Shown here: positions 23,601 to 37,006 of the stretch, in pieces
How positions within the stretch are numbered: position 1 is the stretch's first letter
Layout: each line of letters starts with the position of its first letter
From: Lingula anatina
Lineage: Eukaryota; Brachiopoda; Lingulata; Lingulida; Lingulidae
NCBI RefSeq assembly: GCF_001039355.2
Contig: NW_019775192.1
Coordinates: 115,230-179,229 of the forward strand
Direction: 5' to 3'
Length of the DNA: 64,000 nucleotides
The notes under the pieces: generated by a model
What the model saw: only the letters and a program-made list of their open reading frames with translations
What the model was told of the DNA's origin: nothing
Databases searched by the model: none
Position numbers and translations under genes: made by a program

Positions 23601-26600
23601 CAGCTAATTAAAGATTGTATAGATACAAAAATGGTGTTGTGTGCATAATTTGTCAGTCTTTCATAGTTTTGTATCCCTGTGTTGTTTTAAAATTTTCTTA
23701 TAGAGTCTGAGTGAAATACAGTTTTTTTCCAGGAGTGTCTTCCTTTAGGGATGAACAAAGTTTGATAAGAATGCATGAAAGAGAGGTATATCTTTACCTA
23801 GATTTTGGTATCATGACAATAAGTATTTCAAAGGTAGTATTTATAAATGTTATTTCAAACCAGTTTCCTTCTAAACATTGAAACTCTGTTTTAATCATTT
23901 TATCTGTTACTTGTTTAAATTGTTTTAAAATGTTTTTCTATATTGATATGCAAAAGTTAGCGCAAAATCCCAATGTTATTAAAACAAAATTTTTATACAG
24001 CTTGATATGAAAACAAAGATGTTAGAGGCAAAGTTTCATGAAGAGAAATTAAGGATGCAACAGAAGCATGATTCAGCAGTACAAAAGGTGAGATAGGCAT
24101 CAGTTACCCACTATGCTGATATGGCATATTCACAAGGAAACCATATACTGTTTATAATTCTATTTTTCCAGTGAATTAAAAAAACGAGGCAATGATGTCA
24201 AAATTGTTTTATGTATGTGTATACTCAAAAATTATATTAGAATTTCATTTAATTTTCTTCGTTGCATAGTGTTAATCTACTCAACTAAGATTGTGCAGTG
24301 TCAGTAAGAGTTTTATACATTTTCAGTTTAAAGAACATGTTTTAGACATTGGTATATTTGGAACTGTCATTAGTTTAACTCGTGATCATAGTTATGGTTG
24401 TGATTTTGTTGACTTGTTATTGTATTTCCCTTAAAGATTCTTGACAGGAAGAATGCTGAGATAGAAGATGTGAAGACACATTACAGAGCAAAGAATAGAG
24501 AACAGGAAGAACAGATAAATAAGATGGAAAAGAAAAGTATGTTTACATGATGCCTCATATCTAATTGACTTCTTTGGTGTGTGTGTGTGTGAAAAAAAGG
24601 TACCATTCTAGAGTTTAAAGGGATAATAACTCTTCGTTTTGGCCAAAAAATGAATTTTCCTGGAGTAAACAACAATTTTCCCATACTAACCAATGGTTAA
24701 TGAATCCATTTTTACATTCAGAGTTAGTCCCTGATTTCTTTCTAAAAAGTTTGTTTTTTTGTTAAAATCTCTTAAGAGATTTTAACAGAGTATAGCCATC
24801 AATAGAGTTCACATGGTCTGAAGACAAGCTCAGATATCAGAAAAAATGGCTATAACTGCCGTTTTTGCGGTAAAACAGAATATATTATAGATCTATGAGT
24901 TATTCACAATGATTTTATTGTGAAATATAGATCTCATACAAAGAGTTATTATCCCTTTAAGCACTTGGTGGTTTATTTTAAACACATATTGTTAGACATG
25001 TAGAGACACAAATTGAATAGGAATCCTATAATTTTGCAGTCCAGTCATTGGTGAAGGAATCTGCTGTGGTGAGAGAAAATAAAGACAAGCAAATAGCAGA
25101 GTTAAAGAAGCTGTCAGAAGAAACCACTCAAAGTAGACAGAATGAATATGAAAAAAAGGTTTGTGGCTGATCTTTTTCTCCCATACATTTGAGCTACTCA
25201 TTTCAAATTGTAGTCTGTATAAAGTTGGAGTGCATGGGGAACACTTTGCGGATCTAATAAACGTATTGTTGTCAAAAATCACATTTATTCATAAGCCTTC
25301 CTTACTTTTCTGTTTTTATCTTCCTCTTTTTCTCTTGAAAAATGTTTGTTATCATGAGGTGTTATGCTTTATTTTACTAGTTGTGTTGTGCTTTTATCAA
25401 ATTTTGTTGCAGCTGCGAGGGGCATTTTATTAATTTTTTAGTCATAATTATCATTATTGTTTGCTTATCTAAGTATGTTCTGCTTTTGCAAGAGTTTTGT
25501 TCTTGTTTCAAAGGCACATGAGGTAGAAGAAATAAAAAAGCAGGTAAAAGGTGGACACTAGCAGCTTTTTTCCAACATGCACTTAAAATTTCTTGTCTCC
25601 ATGTTGATCACATTATATAGAATTTCAGCTATTAAAAACACTGTACTGCTGTGTCAAAGTATATGAATAGACTAGATATGCTGTCACTAATGTTTATTAG
25701 ATTCACATTCACACTTTTATTTTGTCAATTTTTAGTTATTTCTAGTGTAGCTATTTAAGTTCTGTGCTGTATTTATTTAAAGTTGGGTTGTGAAAGGAGC
25801 TTTATTTAAAGTGGGGTTGTTGAAGAAGCTTTTTCATTTTCCTAAAAAAGTTTGAGTTTTGAAGGCAGAGATGATTTTCAGAAAAGATGTTTAAAAGGTG
25901 TAAGTTATATTTAATCCTCTTTGCGAATACATGATTACGAGATCTTCCTCATATCTATAGATGCATGACCTGGTGGCAGATTTTGAACAGGAGAAGTTTG
26001 ACATGCAAAAACAACACACTAAAAATATCCAGGAGCTATTAGAAGATACAAATGGACGTCTTCAAAAGATGGAACATGAGTACAGTGAACAGGCAGTGCA
26101 GACAGTAAGGATAAACATTCTTCCATGTTGTAAATATTGTATGTATTAAAATTTAGAAACTTAAAAGCAGGTACTATTTTTAAAAAATGGTGGTATCTTT
26201 AACTGATATAAGATAAGGAGCCTTAATAGTAGTTGGACTTGTTGGGATTGGAGTATATAATAATCCAATTTAATTACTGTAGATTGCTTATATCCTTAAG
26301 CCATAAGCCCATCCCCATAACAAAATAATACTTGACACAAGATTTTGGTTTTGTCAATAAATCTAAAAATGTGTATAACGTCAAATAATAGTAGTCCTAA
26401 ATTGACATTAGATTTTTCAAATGAGAAAGAATAATCACTATAAATAACGTGATGAATTTAGCAATCCGTTATACGTGAACTGGAAGACAGAGTTCAGCAG
26501 TTAACCATAGAAGCTCAGAACACTACAGCTGACAGAAATGCACTGGAAAGACTGAAGGTGGAGCTGGAGCACAGAATGGAAGAGACTCGCACAGAGCTGC

Positions 26601-29600
26601 AAGATTACAAGTCAAAGTAAGATTTTGTCTGATGTTTGGCAAATGTAATGAGTCAAGTGATGAATTCTTACACAATGTGATTGGTTCTAACTTGTCTTTC
26701 AATTTAGTTGTGAAGAACTGTATATGTAATTGAAATAGTATGTTGATATTTCGATATTATAAAAATGAACAAAAATTTACCTATTTTTCCACCTCAGATA
26801 TTCAATATTAGAACAAGAGCACCAGAAGACTCTGGAAGACCATGACCTGACTCTAAGAAGTCTCAAGAACAAGAATGATGCCACAGTGGAATATCTACAG
26901 CAAGAACACAGCTTGGCAGCAGCTAAAGTATGATATCATACATATCAAGAATTCTCTTTTTATTTATTTATTTTGAAATTCTTCCAATCGAACATGGACC
27001 ACAAAGTCATGTCAAGGTTATCTCACTTATGCACCCTTAGTAAATCCAGCTGTGATAATAGTTTGTGCAAGAGCAGTATATTTTACATATTTTGAATGTT
27101 TTCAAACATCTTTTCCTGATTTGTGTTTTGTATTTCAGGCAGCAGACACAATTTCTGATTTAGAAGATCATATTGCTCATCTTAAACAAGAATTGCAGGA
27201 TGCTGAAACCCACAGACGAGGCCAAATAAGAGTAAGAAAAAAACTGAAATACATTTCCAATCAATATTAAGACAATTCACTTGATGTATTCAGTTTGATA
27301 TATTTATAACTCCATCATTTTAGCCGTTTGTATAATTATTTTATTTGCTAGATTTTCTGTGGTTCCAGCTACATCAAATTATATAAATAGCTTGGAGTCA
27401 ACCTTGTAAGTTATCATATTGGTACAAAGAAATAAGGTTTGTGATATAAATCAGTTTCTACCTTTATAGGAGATGGAGCAAGTTCAGCAACAAGACAAGA
27501 TGCATGCTGAAAATCTGCATGAAAAGAAGGTATAAAATTATGTTTTACCTGGAGTTTATTGAAAAAAAATTAAATTTTTTATCCACTGATTACCTCTTTG
27601 TTGACACTTATATGTTTGAATATCAGTGTCTAGAATCCTATATAATTGCTGTTTTATTTTGACTGTAAAAAAATTGAATGTGTCTTTCACCTCTTTTTTT
27701 AGGTTCAGAGCTTGAAAAGAGAAATGGAACATGCAGAACAGGAATCTCAAAAAGTTATTAAAAAACTAGAGCAAACTGTCAAGTAAGACTACAAGCCTAT
27801 GTTAATGCTTCCCATCCTTCTTTTAGTTTAATGGATTAAACATTTTAAGTTTCATCTATCAGGAGAAATGCATGTCATTATCTCAGTTTTTTTCCTTAAA
27901 TGCCAAATATAATAAACTTTGGCTAAAGAAAATGAAAATGCCACTCTTTTGTCAAGTTTGTAGTGATTTAGAGGAATTAAACTACCTGAAACAAAAATCT
28001 ATTGAGGATGGATCGTAGCTATACTATTCTCCATCATATTTTTAAACTGCAGCATTTTAAGAGAGATTATACTGATGGTTTAGAACACCTTTACAGAGAG
28101 AAAGATGAAGAAATTCAGAAAATAATAGAACAACATAGGCAACATGCTCAGCAGTCAGAGCAGGCTCTGACAGAGTTCAAATCCCAGGTGGAGAAGAATT
28201 CTGGTAGGATGTATGATGAAATGAAACAACAGGTATTTTTACTCTTGTATTACATTTATTCTATTTCCTTATTTAGAATTCATAGGCTAAAAATCAAACA
28301 TCAATAATTTGAATGACTGGTATCATATGATGAGTGAGATATTGTTTTGTTTTATTGTTAGCTAAATCTGGTTANTGAAATTAATTAATTAATCTTGGTC
28401 GAATTGTTTGGCATATTACCGTATATATCAATCAGTTGAAGTTAGTGTGAAATGTCTAACCAAACTAAGTGCTGTTACTGAAAATGCACAACTCTGAAGA
28501 GGATATAGGTTGTCTTACTCAAATGTACTATATTTTCCAGGTTTTTGAAATGATCTGATATAATAAGCTCAGAGAATATGTCTTGAAATGATTTCTAAAT
28601 ATTTCCAGATGGAGAAGGTTGCAGCAGATTTGAGCAGGTCCAAGCAGCTGAGAGAAAAACAGGCACAAGAATTCCAAAAACAGATTGAGGACTTGAAAAA
28701 AGTGCATGAACAAGAGGTAATTTTTAAATTATTTTTCTTAATTTAGAAACATTTGTTAGCAAGCTTGTGGCTATGAAGTTTATTTTACCAATTAATATTT
28801 ACCAAGTCATTTATCTCTTTCCCTTTTGTTCATTAGATATGTCCAACTTACAGGATAGATTTGTATTTTTTTCTTATGTTATTTCATTATAAATTCATTT
28901 AATTCATTTATATCAGGTAAGTATGATCTGAAGCTAGTTGTTTAAATAGCAAAGATATACCTTTGGTTACCTTACAAGGTTTTCATATTCACTTAATTTA
29001 ATTTAACAAAGGTGTAAACTATAATACACAGCTGTGGGTTTAATTATTTAGTTGGCTGATTTGAAATTCTCTGTGGACCAAGACAAAGCACAGCTACTAA
29101 GAAACCACCATCTTGAGAAAGAGAGCATGCTGTCAGATCATGAGCAGGAGTTGGAGAGAGTGAAAGAGAACTTGAGGAGGGAGTTACAGGATGTGGAGCA
29201 AAGATCACAAAGTAGACAGGACAGAGACTCCAAGGTGGAGTAGGAACATTCTGCAATTTTCTTACTTTCTGCTGTTTCTTGTCCCGAAAATTATTGCATT
29301 TGCTTTACATTTTTTTTTTTCTTAAGTGCACAGGAAATAGAAATTATATGAAATAGGAAAGTTCTGACACTAAATCTAGTTGAGGTTTTCTCTTGGTTAC
29401 CCTACAGACAGTCACAGAGCTTGAGGCGCAGGTGAGAGAGCTGAGAGAGGAGATTGTACAGTCTAACCAACTCCGCAAGCAGCAACTGGTAGAGCTGGGT
29501 CTCCTCAGGGAGGAAGAGAAACAAAAGATGCAGAGAGACCATGAAGCTCAGGTGAGCTTTTGAAATTATATTTTTGAAGATTAATGAATAAATAAGTTCG

Positions 29601-31384
29601 GAAAACATAAAGTTTACAGTGTCTTTGAAAATTTTATTACAGTGAAGATAGATATTTTTAAACATTAAATTTTGGAAACTATGCCCTTCCCTTTTAGCAA
29701 AACACAAACGAATCATTCACCTGGCAGTTAAGGATTGAAATGGCTTTGTAGTTAATTATGTTTTTGCATATGAATCTTGTGGGCATAACATTTTAATCAC
29801 TGATGTAACTGTTATTGTTGAAAATTACAGGTTGCCAAATTAAAGTCTGAAACAGAGCAGCAAAAACTTTCCCTGCAGAAGTCACATAGTGAGGAGATTG
29901 AGAAAAATCTAGAAAAGGTATGTTTTTTTTCTGTGTGTGTAAAAGATTAAAATGTCCACTTTTGTGCAAAACATGAACACAAGAGTTAAAATGTTATTTA
30001 AAAAGTTCTGCTTAATGATATTATATAGAATAAGAGGGTTTTTTACTTAATTTCAGACAAATGTTCGTCTAAGAGAGATTGAAAAAGAATACACACAAAA
30101 GAGCCAGAAAGCCAATGAGGTATGTGTATAGTTGCATTATTTTTGACAGAAGTTTTGAAGGATCTATTATTTTTGTTCATTGTAATAAAATGTGATTAAA
30201 TAAGTTATTATTTGTAAGGTAAGCATAATATTGTAAAAACTGTAAGACGAAATTTGTATTATGGCCATTGTTTTGTAATCCTGATTTTCTTTTTATTTTA
30301 ATCTCAGGCCATAGCAGAATTGAATAAGACCATTGATATACTGAGAGAGGAAAAGAACAGGTAAATAAATACAGTTATTTGGTATTTTTTATAACAAATT
30401 TGTGTGCTCTAACTTATTTCAATTTGTAGGAGTGTTGTTTACCATCAAATAAATTCCAGAAGGATTTAAGTACCTCTAATTCAGTATTATACATTTTTTC
30501 TACTGCAGGTTGATCCAGGAGAGTAACAAGAGATTCTCTGAGATTTCCAGTAAGCTTGAAGAGGAAAAAAGAACAATGAAGAGGCAGCATTCAAATACAA
30601 TGATGGTAATAGATAAGTGCTTTCTTGTCCATTAACACATTACTTTTTTTTTAAGTCATTAAATCAAAGTCATCGCAAATTGAATGGAATAGTTGTATTA
30701 GCATTGTACTCCCTGAGAACTTTTTTTATAATATATTAACTCTATGAATTTTTCTCAAAATTCTTCCTGGCCTTGGTGTGTTTTAAGTATCAGTGTGCCT
30801 GACAACTCAAATATCTGAATATTATTTTGCCATATTCAGGGTGCTCAACAACAGTTGGATGAGACCAGAAACCATATTAGGAGCCTGGAGAAGAGACTTC
30901 AACAGCAAGAAGCAGAATATGAGGACAAGGTGATAATATTTTGAAAAATTGGAATTCTCTAATGTAATTTCATCTTGGAATGGTTTTAATTAAAAAAAAA
31001 AGATTTGTAAATAAGTAGGTAAGAATAATACTTGTCCTTTTTCCGGTTAGTTTTGTGGAAATATAGGTCTAGAATTATTTATCACTATTGATTGCCATTT
31101 TCTCTTTTTTTTACACACATAAGATCAGTTTTTACCAACATCCTGTGTCTTTATTACAGATAAACGATTTGAGGTATCAACACGAGAACAAAATGAAAGG
31201 ACTGATGCCAGTGTCATTACGCAATGAACTGGAGGACACCATTGCATCACTGAAAGCTCAGGTGACAGCACTCCAGCAGAGGGCAGAGATATTACAAGAT
31301 GAGCTCAACACCAGAGATAGATATTCCTCAATGGGAGGAGGACCCAGAACTCTATCCCCTGCTAGATCACCTATCAGAACTTAG
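20643..31384 (+). CDS. CEP112: Centrosomal coiled-coil protein CEP112 (CCDC46)
   Basis: Thirty phase-consistent exons: 20643-20742, 21065-21131, 21227-21344, 21527-21577, 21972-22123, 22362-22443, 22836-22890, 23197-23276, 23462-23516, 23733-23785, 24001-24087, 24437-24536, 25040-25158, 25514-25543, 25961-26104, 26462-26616, 26798-26927, 27139-27231, 27470-27529, 27703-27782, 28064-28232, 28609-28716, 29052-29234, 29408-29551, 29831-29917, 30057-30119, 30308-30360, 30509-30605, 30840-30929, 31160-31384. They encode 1009 residues. Residues 1-112 form the DUF4485-type N-terminus (DMKPFVLRL, ERQRCALWIKKMCEP, GRKNRNMYALLMLHMLKRGA, PAYMSIYFDE). Residues 113 to about 255 are rich in S, R and P. From about 265 to 985 is long coiled coil, ending KGLMPVSLRNELEDTIASLK as in vertebrate CEP112, followed by a short SP-containing tail. 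Expected at centrosomes or cilia bases. The 28064 acceptor is the least typical junction. Confidence 0.92.
21134..21187. repeat. (CT)n/(CTGT)n microsatellite
   Basis: A pyrimidine-rich run of CT then CTGT units, starting three bases after the donor of CEP112 exon 2 and filling much of a 95-base intron. It may act as an extended polypyrimidine tract for the next acceptor. Confidence 0.85.
24615..24960 (-). mobile_element. TTAA-flanked MITE, copy 3 (346 bp)
   Basis: Flanked by TTAA on each side with the same inverted termini as the copies at 595, 18737 and 63268. It is inverted relative to copies 2 and 4: the GGCCAAAA block comes first here. It is inserted in the CEP112 intron between exons ending 24536 and starting 25040. 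Confidence 0.85.
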
Positions 31385-31773
31385 TTGATGAACTTACTTT
31401 AATTTTTAGTGTCCTACAAGATTTCCAAATGCCAGATATGACACATTGAATGTGGGCAATTAAGATGTGTGGAAAAATAATTACGTGTCAGACTTTATTT
31501 ATTTATTTAGCTATATGTGAAAATTTTGTTTTATTTTTTACTTTTATGAACATGACTGTTTTTATTGATTTTATATTTTTGGATTTCTGCTATAGAGTTA
31601 AGCATACATTATGCAGTTTCTTCATGAAAAATTTCCACATTTTTCTTGCCAGCAGCATTAATTCAGTTTTGTTGATTTTTCATTGCAGTGTTAATAATTG
31701 ATAAAATTTCTGAACTCATATTTGTGCCAAAATGTGTGAATTCAGTCCATCTTTTCATTATCATTTAAGGAAA

Positions 31774-31823
<50 letters not shown>
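31774..31823. repeat. (ATT)n microsatellite
   Basis: About 16 ATT units in the presumed CEP112 3' UTR. Confidence 0.9.
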
Positions 31824-31824
<1 letters not shown>

Positions 31825-32971
31825 TCAGCATGTACACAGTCCTAAATCCTGACTATTTAGCATCAACATTTATTTAACAGCTCCTGATTTCAATTCTATT
31901 ATTTTATTTGAGATATTGTATTATTTGACACTTACTTAGATACTTGAAAGCCATGAATAATTATTTTTCATGGAAAGAAGAAAGTTCTGGGGCAGTGTAA
32001 AAGATTACATGACCAATTAGTGCTTCCCAGTACCAAATTCAGTATTAAATGCAGGCTCAGGGAAACCGAGGATTTACAGCATCTGCATATCTTTGTTTTT
32101 AGAGATTCATCAGCTAATGTCACAATGTCTTGAGCACTCTTGTTCTTCTGGAAGCAATTGTATTGCAGTGGATTTTCATTAAGTAGTAGCACACTGCTTG
32201 ATACCGTTTCGTGGGTTGATGTAATATTTTACTAATGACAATGTCACTGGCCCCTCCTGTTACAATGAAATAGCCATCATATAAAAGCTTTTTTTTCTCG
32301 GGTAAAATAATTTTCACAGAAAGTTAAAATTGGTCATTACTTACTCAATAGAAAAAATGCTAAATGATCTGGAATGTTTCTTTTTATCTCATTCAAACAT
32401 GTATAAAACATTATTGTAACATTTGAACATGCAACTGTTAATATTTATGTAAATTCAACTGTACAAAGAAAACACAGATTGAAATGAGAGAAATTTTTGA
32501 CTGTTATTTGTTGTTTCTCCACCTCAAGTCTTAGAGGTCCCAGGGAACTGAATCTAAAGATGTTGTTTCTCCCAACAGAATTAACTTTTATCTGTCTATG
32601 TTTGAAATAATTTTTTGGTTTCTGATAGTTTGTGACAACAGTGTATTAATTGTTTGATGTTTGTAATTTTTGGGGGGTATTATAGATAAAGCATTCTCAG
32701 AATTCAATGTTGCAAACAGTGCTGATATTAAAAGCAACTTATATCCTACCATTCCAAATTGTCTTATTGTTTGGACTACAGCAGCCTGAATTTGAGATAA
32801 ATTAGTAGGTGGTATTGACTTTCTTGGAATTAAACATTTAACATCTTTCTCTGTCTAGTATGCTGTTCTCACTGTAACAGATTGCCCACACGCCTCATTT
32901 ATTTCAGCTATGCCAGAAGACCTGCTTAATTATCAATCTGATAAAAAAAAAACTTCCTCTCTCTGTGCCAC

Positions 32972-32998
32972 TTTTTTTTTTTTTTTTTTTTTTTTTTT
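32972..32998. repeat. Poly(T) run of about 27 bases
   Basis: Homopolymer downstream of CEP112; its length may be unreliable. Confidence 0.8.
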
Positions 32999-34049
32999 GG
33001 TTATGTATACCTATTATTTTATGTGTGAGATTTTTTACTACAGCCTTCTTTATTATCTTTTTAAAGATGAGATATAGTTGGTTTCATTCAATTTAAAATA
33101 TGCAAAAAGCAGGACTGTCTGCAACTATGCTTTTCTTAATGGAAGTGACTTTTGTCATGAAAACTTGCTTTGATCTGCTTACACAAAATGGTATTATCCA
33201 TGTGATGTATTGTTCACCATATTAGCAATAGACACTACCTTCCTTGAAATGGAGACTTGGGCGATAAAATGACACTTTGATACTTGATTCAGGACACTTT
33301 GAACAATTTATAACACAATAACATCAAAGAACAGCATTTGCAGTATTGTGTCAGTGATGAAAGTCATGCCAACCATTTAATGCATCTATTACTGAAAACT
33401 AGATGTTTTCTTATTGTGTTTTTCATTATTAAACAGCAAGTGAGTTGGCAGAACTAATGTGTTTGAAATAGATCTGAGGATTAGTGTTGACTTGTTCAAA
33501 CACAAAGCAGCAGTTGATGGCAATTTAATTGATTCATCATTTAGCCTGCATCACTCATCTCATTGTCTTTTTAACAATTAGTGGCCAACCAAATGATATG
33601 AGTGCTACAGAGTAACAAATGTCCTACTGCTCAAAATTTGTTTGCCATTTATATTGACACTAGGAGTAAAATTTGTCATATATTTTTACTGATTTATCTT
33701 GACAGAGTTGATACAAAGTAATATATTGGGACTTAAAATGAATGATGCCTTTTCTCCAAGAAACTTTTACCCTAATGTTTTAGTTTTGTTTGGATTACCT
33801 TTAGTTATGTATTTTACTTAGCAAATCGTACTGATCACACAAAATATGTCATTTTCACTGTACAAAACAGTTTGTTGTAGATAAAAAAAAAGATTACCTT
33901 ATTCTGGAAAAATGTTATATCATTTGACTTTTAAATTGTATAAGCATGTCCAATTTCATATTCACATAAATCTAACCCACCCAACATATTGTGGGAGGAA
34001 AGAACATTTTTTTCCTTGCAAACATTTTTTAATTTGGACCATTTTGCAG

Positions 34050-34245
34050 GACTTTGTGAACCAAGTCTTTTCTCCTCTTTTGGTAAGGTTCATGGCTCAT
34101 GGCTGGTTTGTTATGGAAATGGGAGGCGACCTCTGCATACGCGAAAATACCCCCTCTCCCAATGCTCATGTGACAGTCCCTGTAGTCAGCCACGTAGTAT
34201 GGCCGATTTCTGTTGGCAGGACTTCTCAAAGCTCTCCAAATTTCT
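34050..34245 (+). other. Exon-like GC-richer block with consensus splice sites, unidentified
   Basis: The 196 bases are preceded by CATTTTGCAG and followed by GTAAGT, so they would be recognised as an internal exon. They are open in two plus-strand frames and most of one minus-strand frame, and are GC-richer than their flanks. None of the translations is recognisable (one plus frame includes HGWFVMEMGGDLCIREN). It may be an alternative 3' exon of CEP112, part of a non-coding RNA, or a conserved UTR block. Confidence 0.3.
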
Positions 34246-36645
34246 GTAAGTCATTTTAATATAATGTAAAGAGGGTAAAAAGTCTCATTTCATGCTGTGC
34301 AGAACTTCCATCAGACCTCAACATTTCCAATCAATTTCACTGTTTAACCCAATGGGGGACCAATTAAGAACAAGCCAATGTTAGGGTTGCCATGGCAATG
34401 TTCTCTTCAGTTTGTCAACATGCAGGTGGCCATTTCCTTTAAAAGGTGACAAAATGAGAGAAATGTTACATATTGCACTTAGTCAAGTGTGGTTTCTAGA
34501 AGCATGCAGTCAACTTTTCACATAACATCTGTATGCTTCTGACAGTCTGAAGTTTTTAAGTCAGAAGAGAAAAACAAAAAGAATTCTCTACTCGTTCTCT
34601 TTTCAATTTTGAAGTGGTTAGTAGTATACTGGCATCAACCTGTCAACATAAATTTTAGATGTGAATTTGTTTCATATTCTCATGTTGTAATTTGTTCACC
34701 ATTTTTATTATTCATGTGACATAAATCAATCCCTTTGATCATATTTGCTTATGGTTTCAACTTCCCTGTTCAAGCTGGTCATGTGCATAAACATTCCTAT
34801 TCAAAAGTGAATTTTGGGAAAATGCATACATGTTACATTTGTTAAGTTTTCATAAACAGATTTCCACTTTCTAAGACGTAATAACCAGGCACTGGTATAA
34901 TTTTGTGGTGATGTAGTGGTCTGTCCCTACTCACCCATGGCCTTGAAATGGACATTTGGGTTTAGAAAACTGTCACAACAGGCCATTGGCTTATGCAGAC
35001 TTTGTATATTTTGTCCAGCTTAGTTGCAGAAAAAAATCTTTAAAACAATTTTATTACTTAAAAATAATATACAAACTTTTATTACCAATTTTTGCCAAAA
35101 TACAACTGGTATTATTCTTTATCTGCACCCTTCACTGGGCAATTGAACACTACAAACTTCACCCTGCCGAGCGGTAGGGAAGTTTACCTCATGGGAATAA
35201 CCATAAAATAATACAATGTACAATCATGATTTAGGCAGCAAACTGCCTTTCCATTTACAAGTTGATGAAGCAAATAATAATTTACAAAAATTTGTTGGAT
35301 CACACAGTATTATACAGGATCCATAATTACATTTTGATTAAAATCTCACAGGAGAATTGTGAGGAAATCCATGCTAGATGACAATTCATCATAATGATTA
35401 AATCTGTACCCAAGAATTTCTGAATTCATAAGTAAACCAAAAGAACAGCTATAAAAACAAAGAGCATTCTACTCAGAGTGAAATAAAGAAAACACAAAAA
35501 CCTTAACGATGAATAAAATCAATTCTATCATGCGTAATTTCTTAGAAGGCACATTTGGTACCGTTCGTTAAGCAGTTTGTTGTAGGGGAACTTTGAAAGA
35601 TAACTTGGTGTAATAACCTTAAGAAAATTGCCCAAAGTTCCGAAAAAGTCATTTTTTACGAAATTACGAACCTGATAATGAACAACTGGGCAAATTCTTA
35701 AGATGACAGTCACATCACATGACAATAACAGACATGGAAACTCCCAATGTCTAAATTGCATCAACAGCCCTTAAATATAGCTAATGGTTTTGAAAAGTTT
35801 GCAAAGATTATATTTTCAGCACAATGTCATTCAATAGCAGTTTATATTATTTGCAGCAGTTTCCCTTTTTCGTCTTGCAGAAGCTTTTGTTGTAGAAGTT
35901 TAAATCACAACCTATAGACCCCAAGAAAGCACAGAACTGGAAGAACTCTGGCATGGATCGTATCAAGAGAACACCAAATTTAACAGCTATAGATTACTCT
36001 TTAATTAAGATCTTTAGGCAGTAAAAAAAGAGTAGTTTTTAAGTTTCAAACTAAAAAATTCAAAGTTTTTAAAAACTCAAAGCTGCAAGATATTACAAGA
36101 GCATATTGACTTAAAATCAATGATGAACACACTGGGTCTTTATTCTGCTGTAGTGAAACATTTCTGTAACATAATCTCCATAATGTAATTGCACTGTTGA
36201 TGTGAAAATGGCATGACAGACTCCCTTTTTGAGGTGGTTCTCTTGGGGAAATCTAAATTAAAATAAAAACCAACAAATTCATGTAGTGGTAAAATAAATA
36301 CTGTTCACTTCCTGGTACTATTTACACTTAGCTAAAAAGGAAAACCTACTAAAACTGATGAAGTTCATGACGTTTTCACCTAATGATAATGTGTTATACA
36401 TTCAATAATAATATAATAAGTTCCCTGCCATGGCGCACACAGTCTGCCCACACCTGAGGCAGAAGATATTGGCATTAACTAGTTGTGGTGTGTATTTCTG
36501 GCAAATCATAAAATAGTTTTCCCCTTCTAATTCTGAAAATTTATGATCCATATTTCCTTTCACAATACAACCCAATGTACAGCCTTCACTGGCAAATGTT
36601 AAAATCAAATTTCCTTAACAGAATAAACTGCTATAGATCTCATTC

Positions 36646-36930
36646 TTAACACACTCTAACACATTGCTTGCACAGAATTGCTAAGCATGCATCAGTACGT
36701 CCTTTCAATTCATCCCTTGGGATGTGTCCTTCACTCTGGAAGATGTTGTTCATCCAGACCATGGAGAGGCAGTTCTGACCCACAGAAACACGCCCGCGTC
36801 CACTGAGATTTGGACCCATAGTCTTAAGAAGAGGCATCACATTCTGGGTGCCCTGCATGGCTGTCTGGAACTCTCGTATAACTGCTTTGAGGATTTCTAT
36901 CTGTTTTCTTCGCACAGCTACACCTTCACG
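36646..36930 (-). other. Open reading frame in the Axin 3' UTR region, unidentified
   Basis: On the minus strand, starting about 80 bases after the Axin stop, a frame of roughly 90-100 codons stays open to TAA at 36646. It is GC-richer than the surrounding sequence and reads like a folded protein, with an amphipathic helix (RRKQIEILKAVIREF) and NIFQSEGHIPRDELKGR. The first available Met is at 36915, and an in-frame TGA lies just upstream. I do not recognise the family. It may be a chance frame in a conserved UTR, a decayed coding fragment, or a second cistron or exon. Confidence 0.3.
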
Positions 36931-37006
36931 CAGCCCTTGAAACCATCAGGTTTTCCCTTACAGATCTTCTTCAGGTTCACACAGAAACTACTATTCTGAA
37001 GTCTCT

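Larger units (their letters stand above)
31385..37006. other. Tail-to-tail interval between CEP112 and Axin (3' UTRs and unexplained blocks)
   Basis: No coding exon is firmly supported. The left part should hold the CEP112 3' UTR and the right part the Axin 3' UTR; I could not place either cleavage site. It contains an (ATT)n microsatellite, a poly(T) run at about 32972-32998, an exon-like GC-richer block at 34050-34245 and an open frame at 36646-36930 on the minus strand. Those last two are listed separately. The rest is AT-rich with no recognisable feature. Confidence 0.6.

Noticed and set aside
23500-24700. CRISPR-like or operon structures
   Set aside because: The repeats seen are transposon copies and microsatellites in a eukaryotic intron landscape; there is no array with regular spacers anywhere in the window.
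27961-28020. Possible extra CEP112 exon (DLEELNYLKQK frame)
   Set aside because: Coiled-coil-like and in phase at its acceptor, but no GT donor occurs before the in-frame TAG.
29044-29256. Minus-strand ORF antisense to CEP112 exon 29052-29234
   Set aside because: Shadow of the coiled-coil exon; low-complexity Ser/Pro reading is what antisense Glu/Lys-rich sequence gives.
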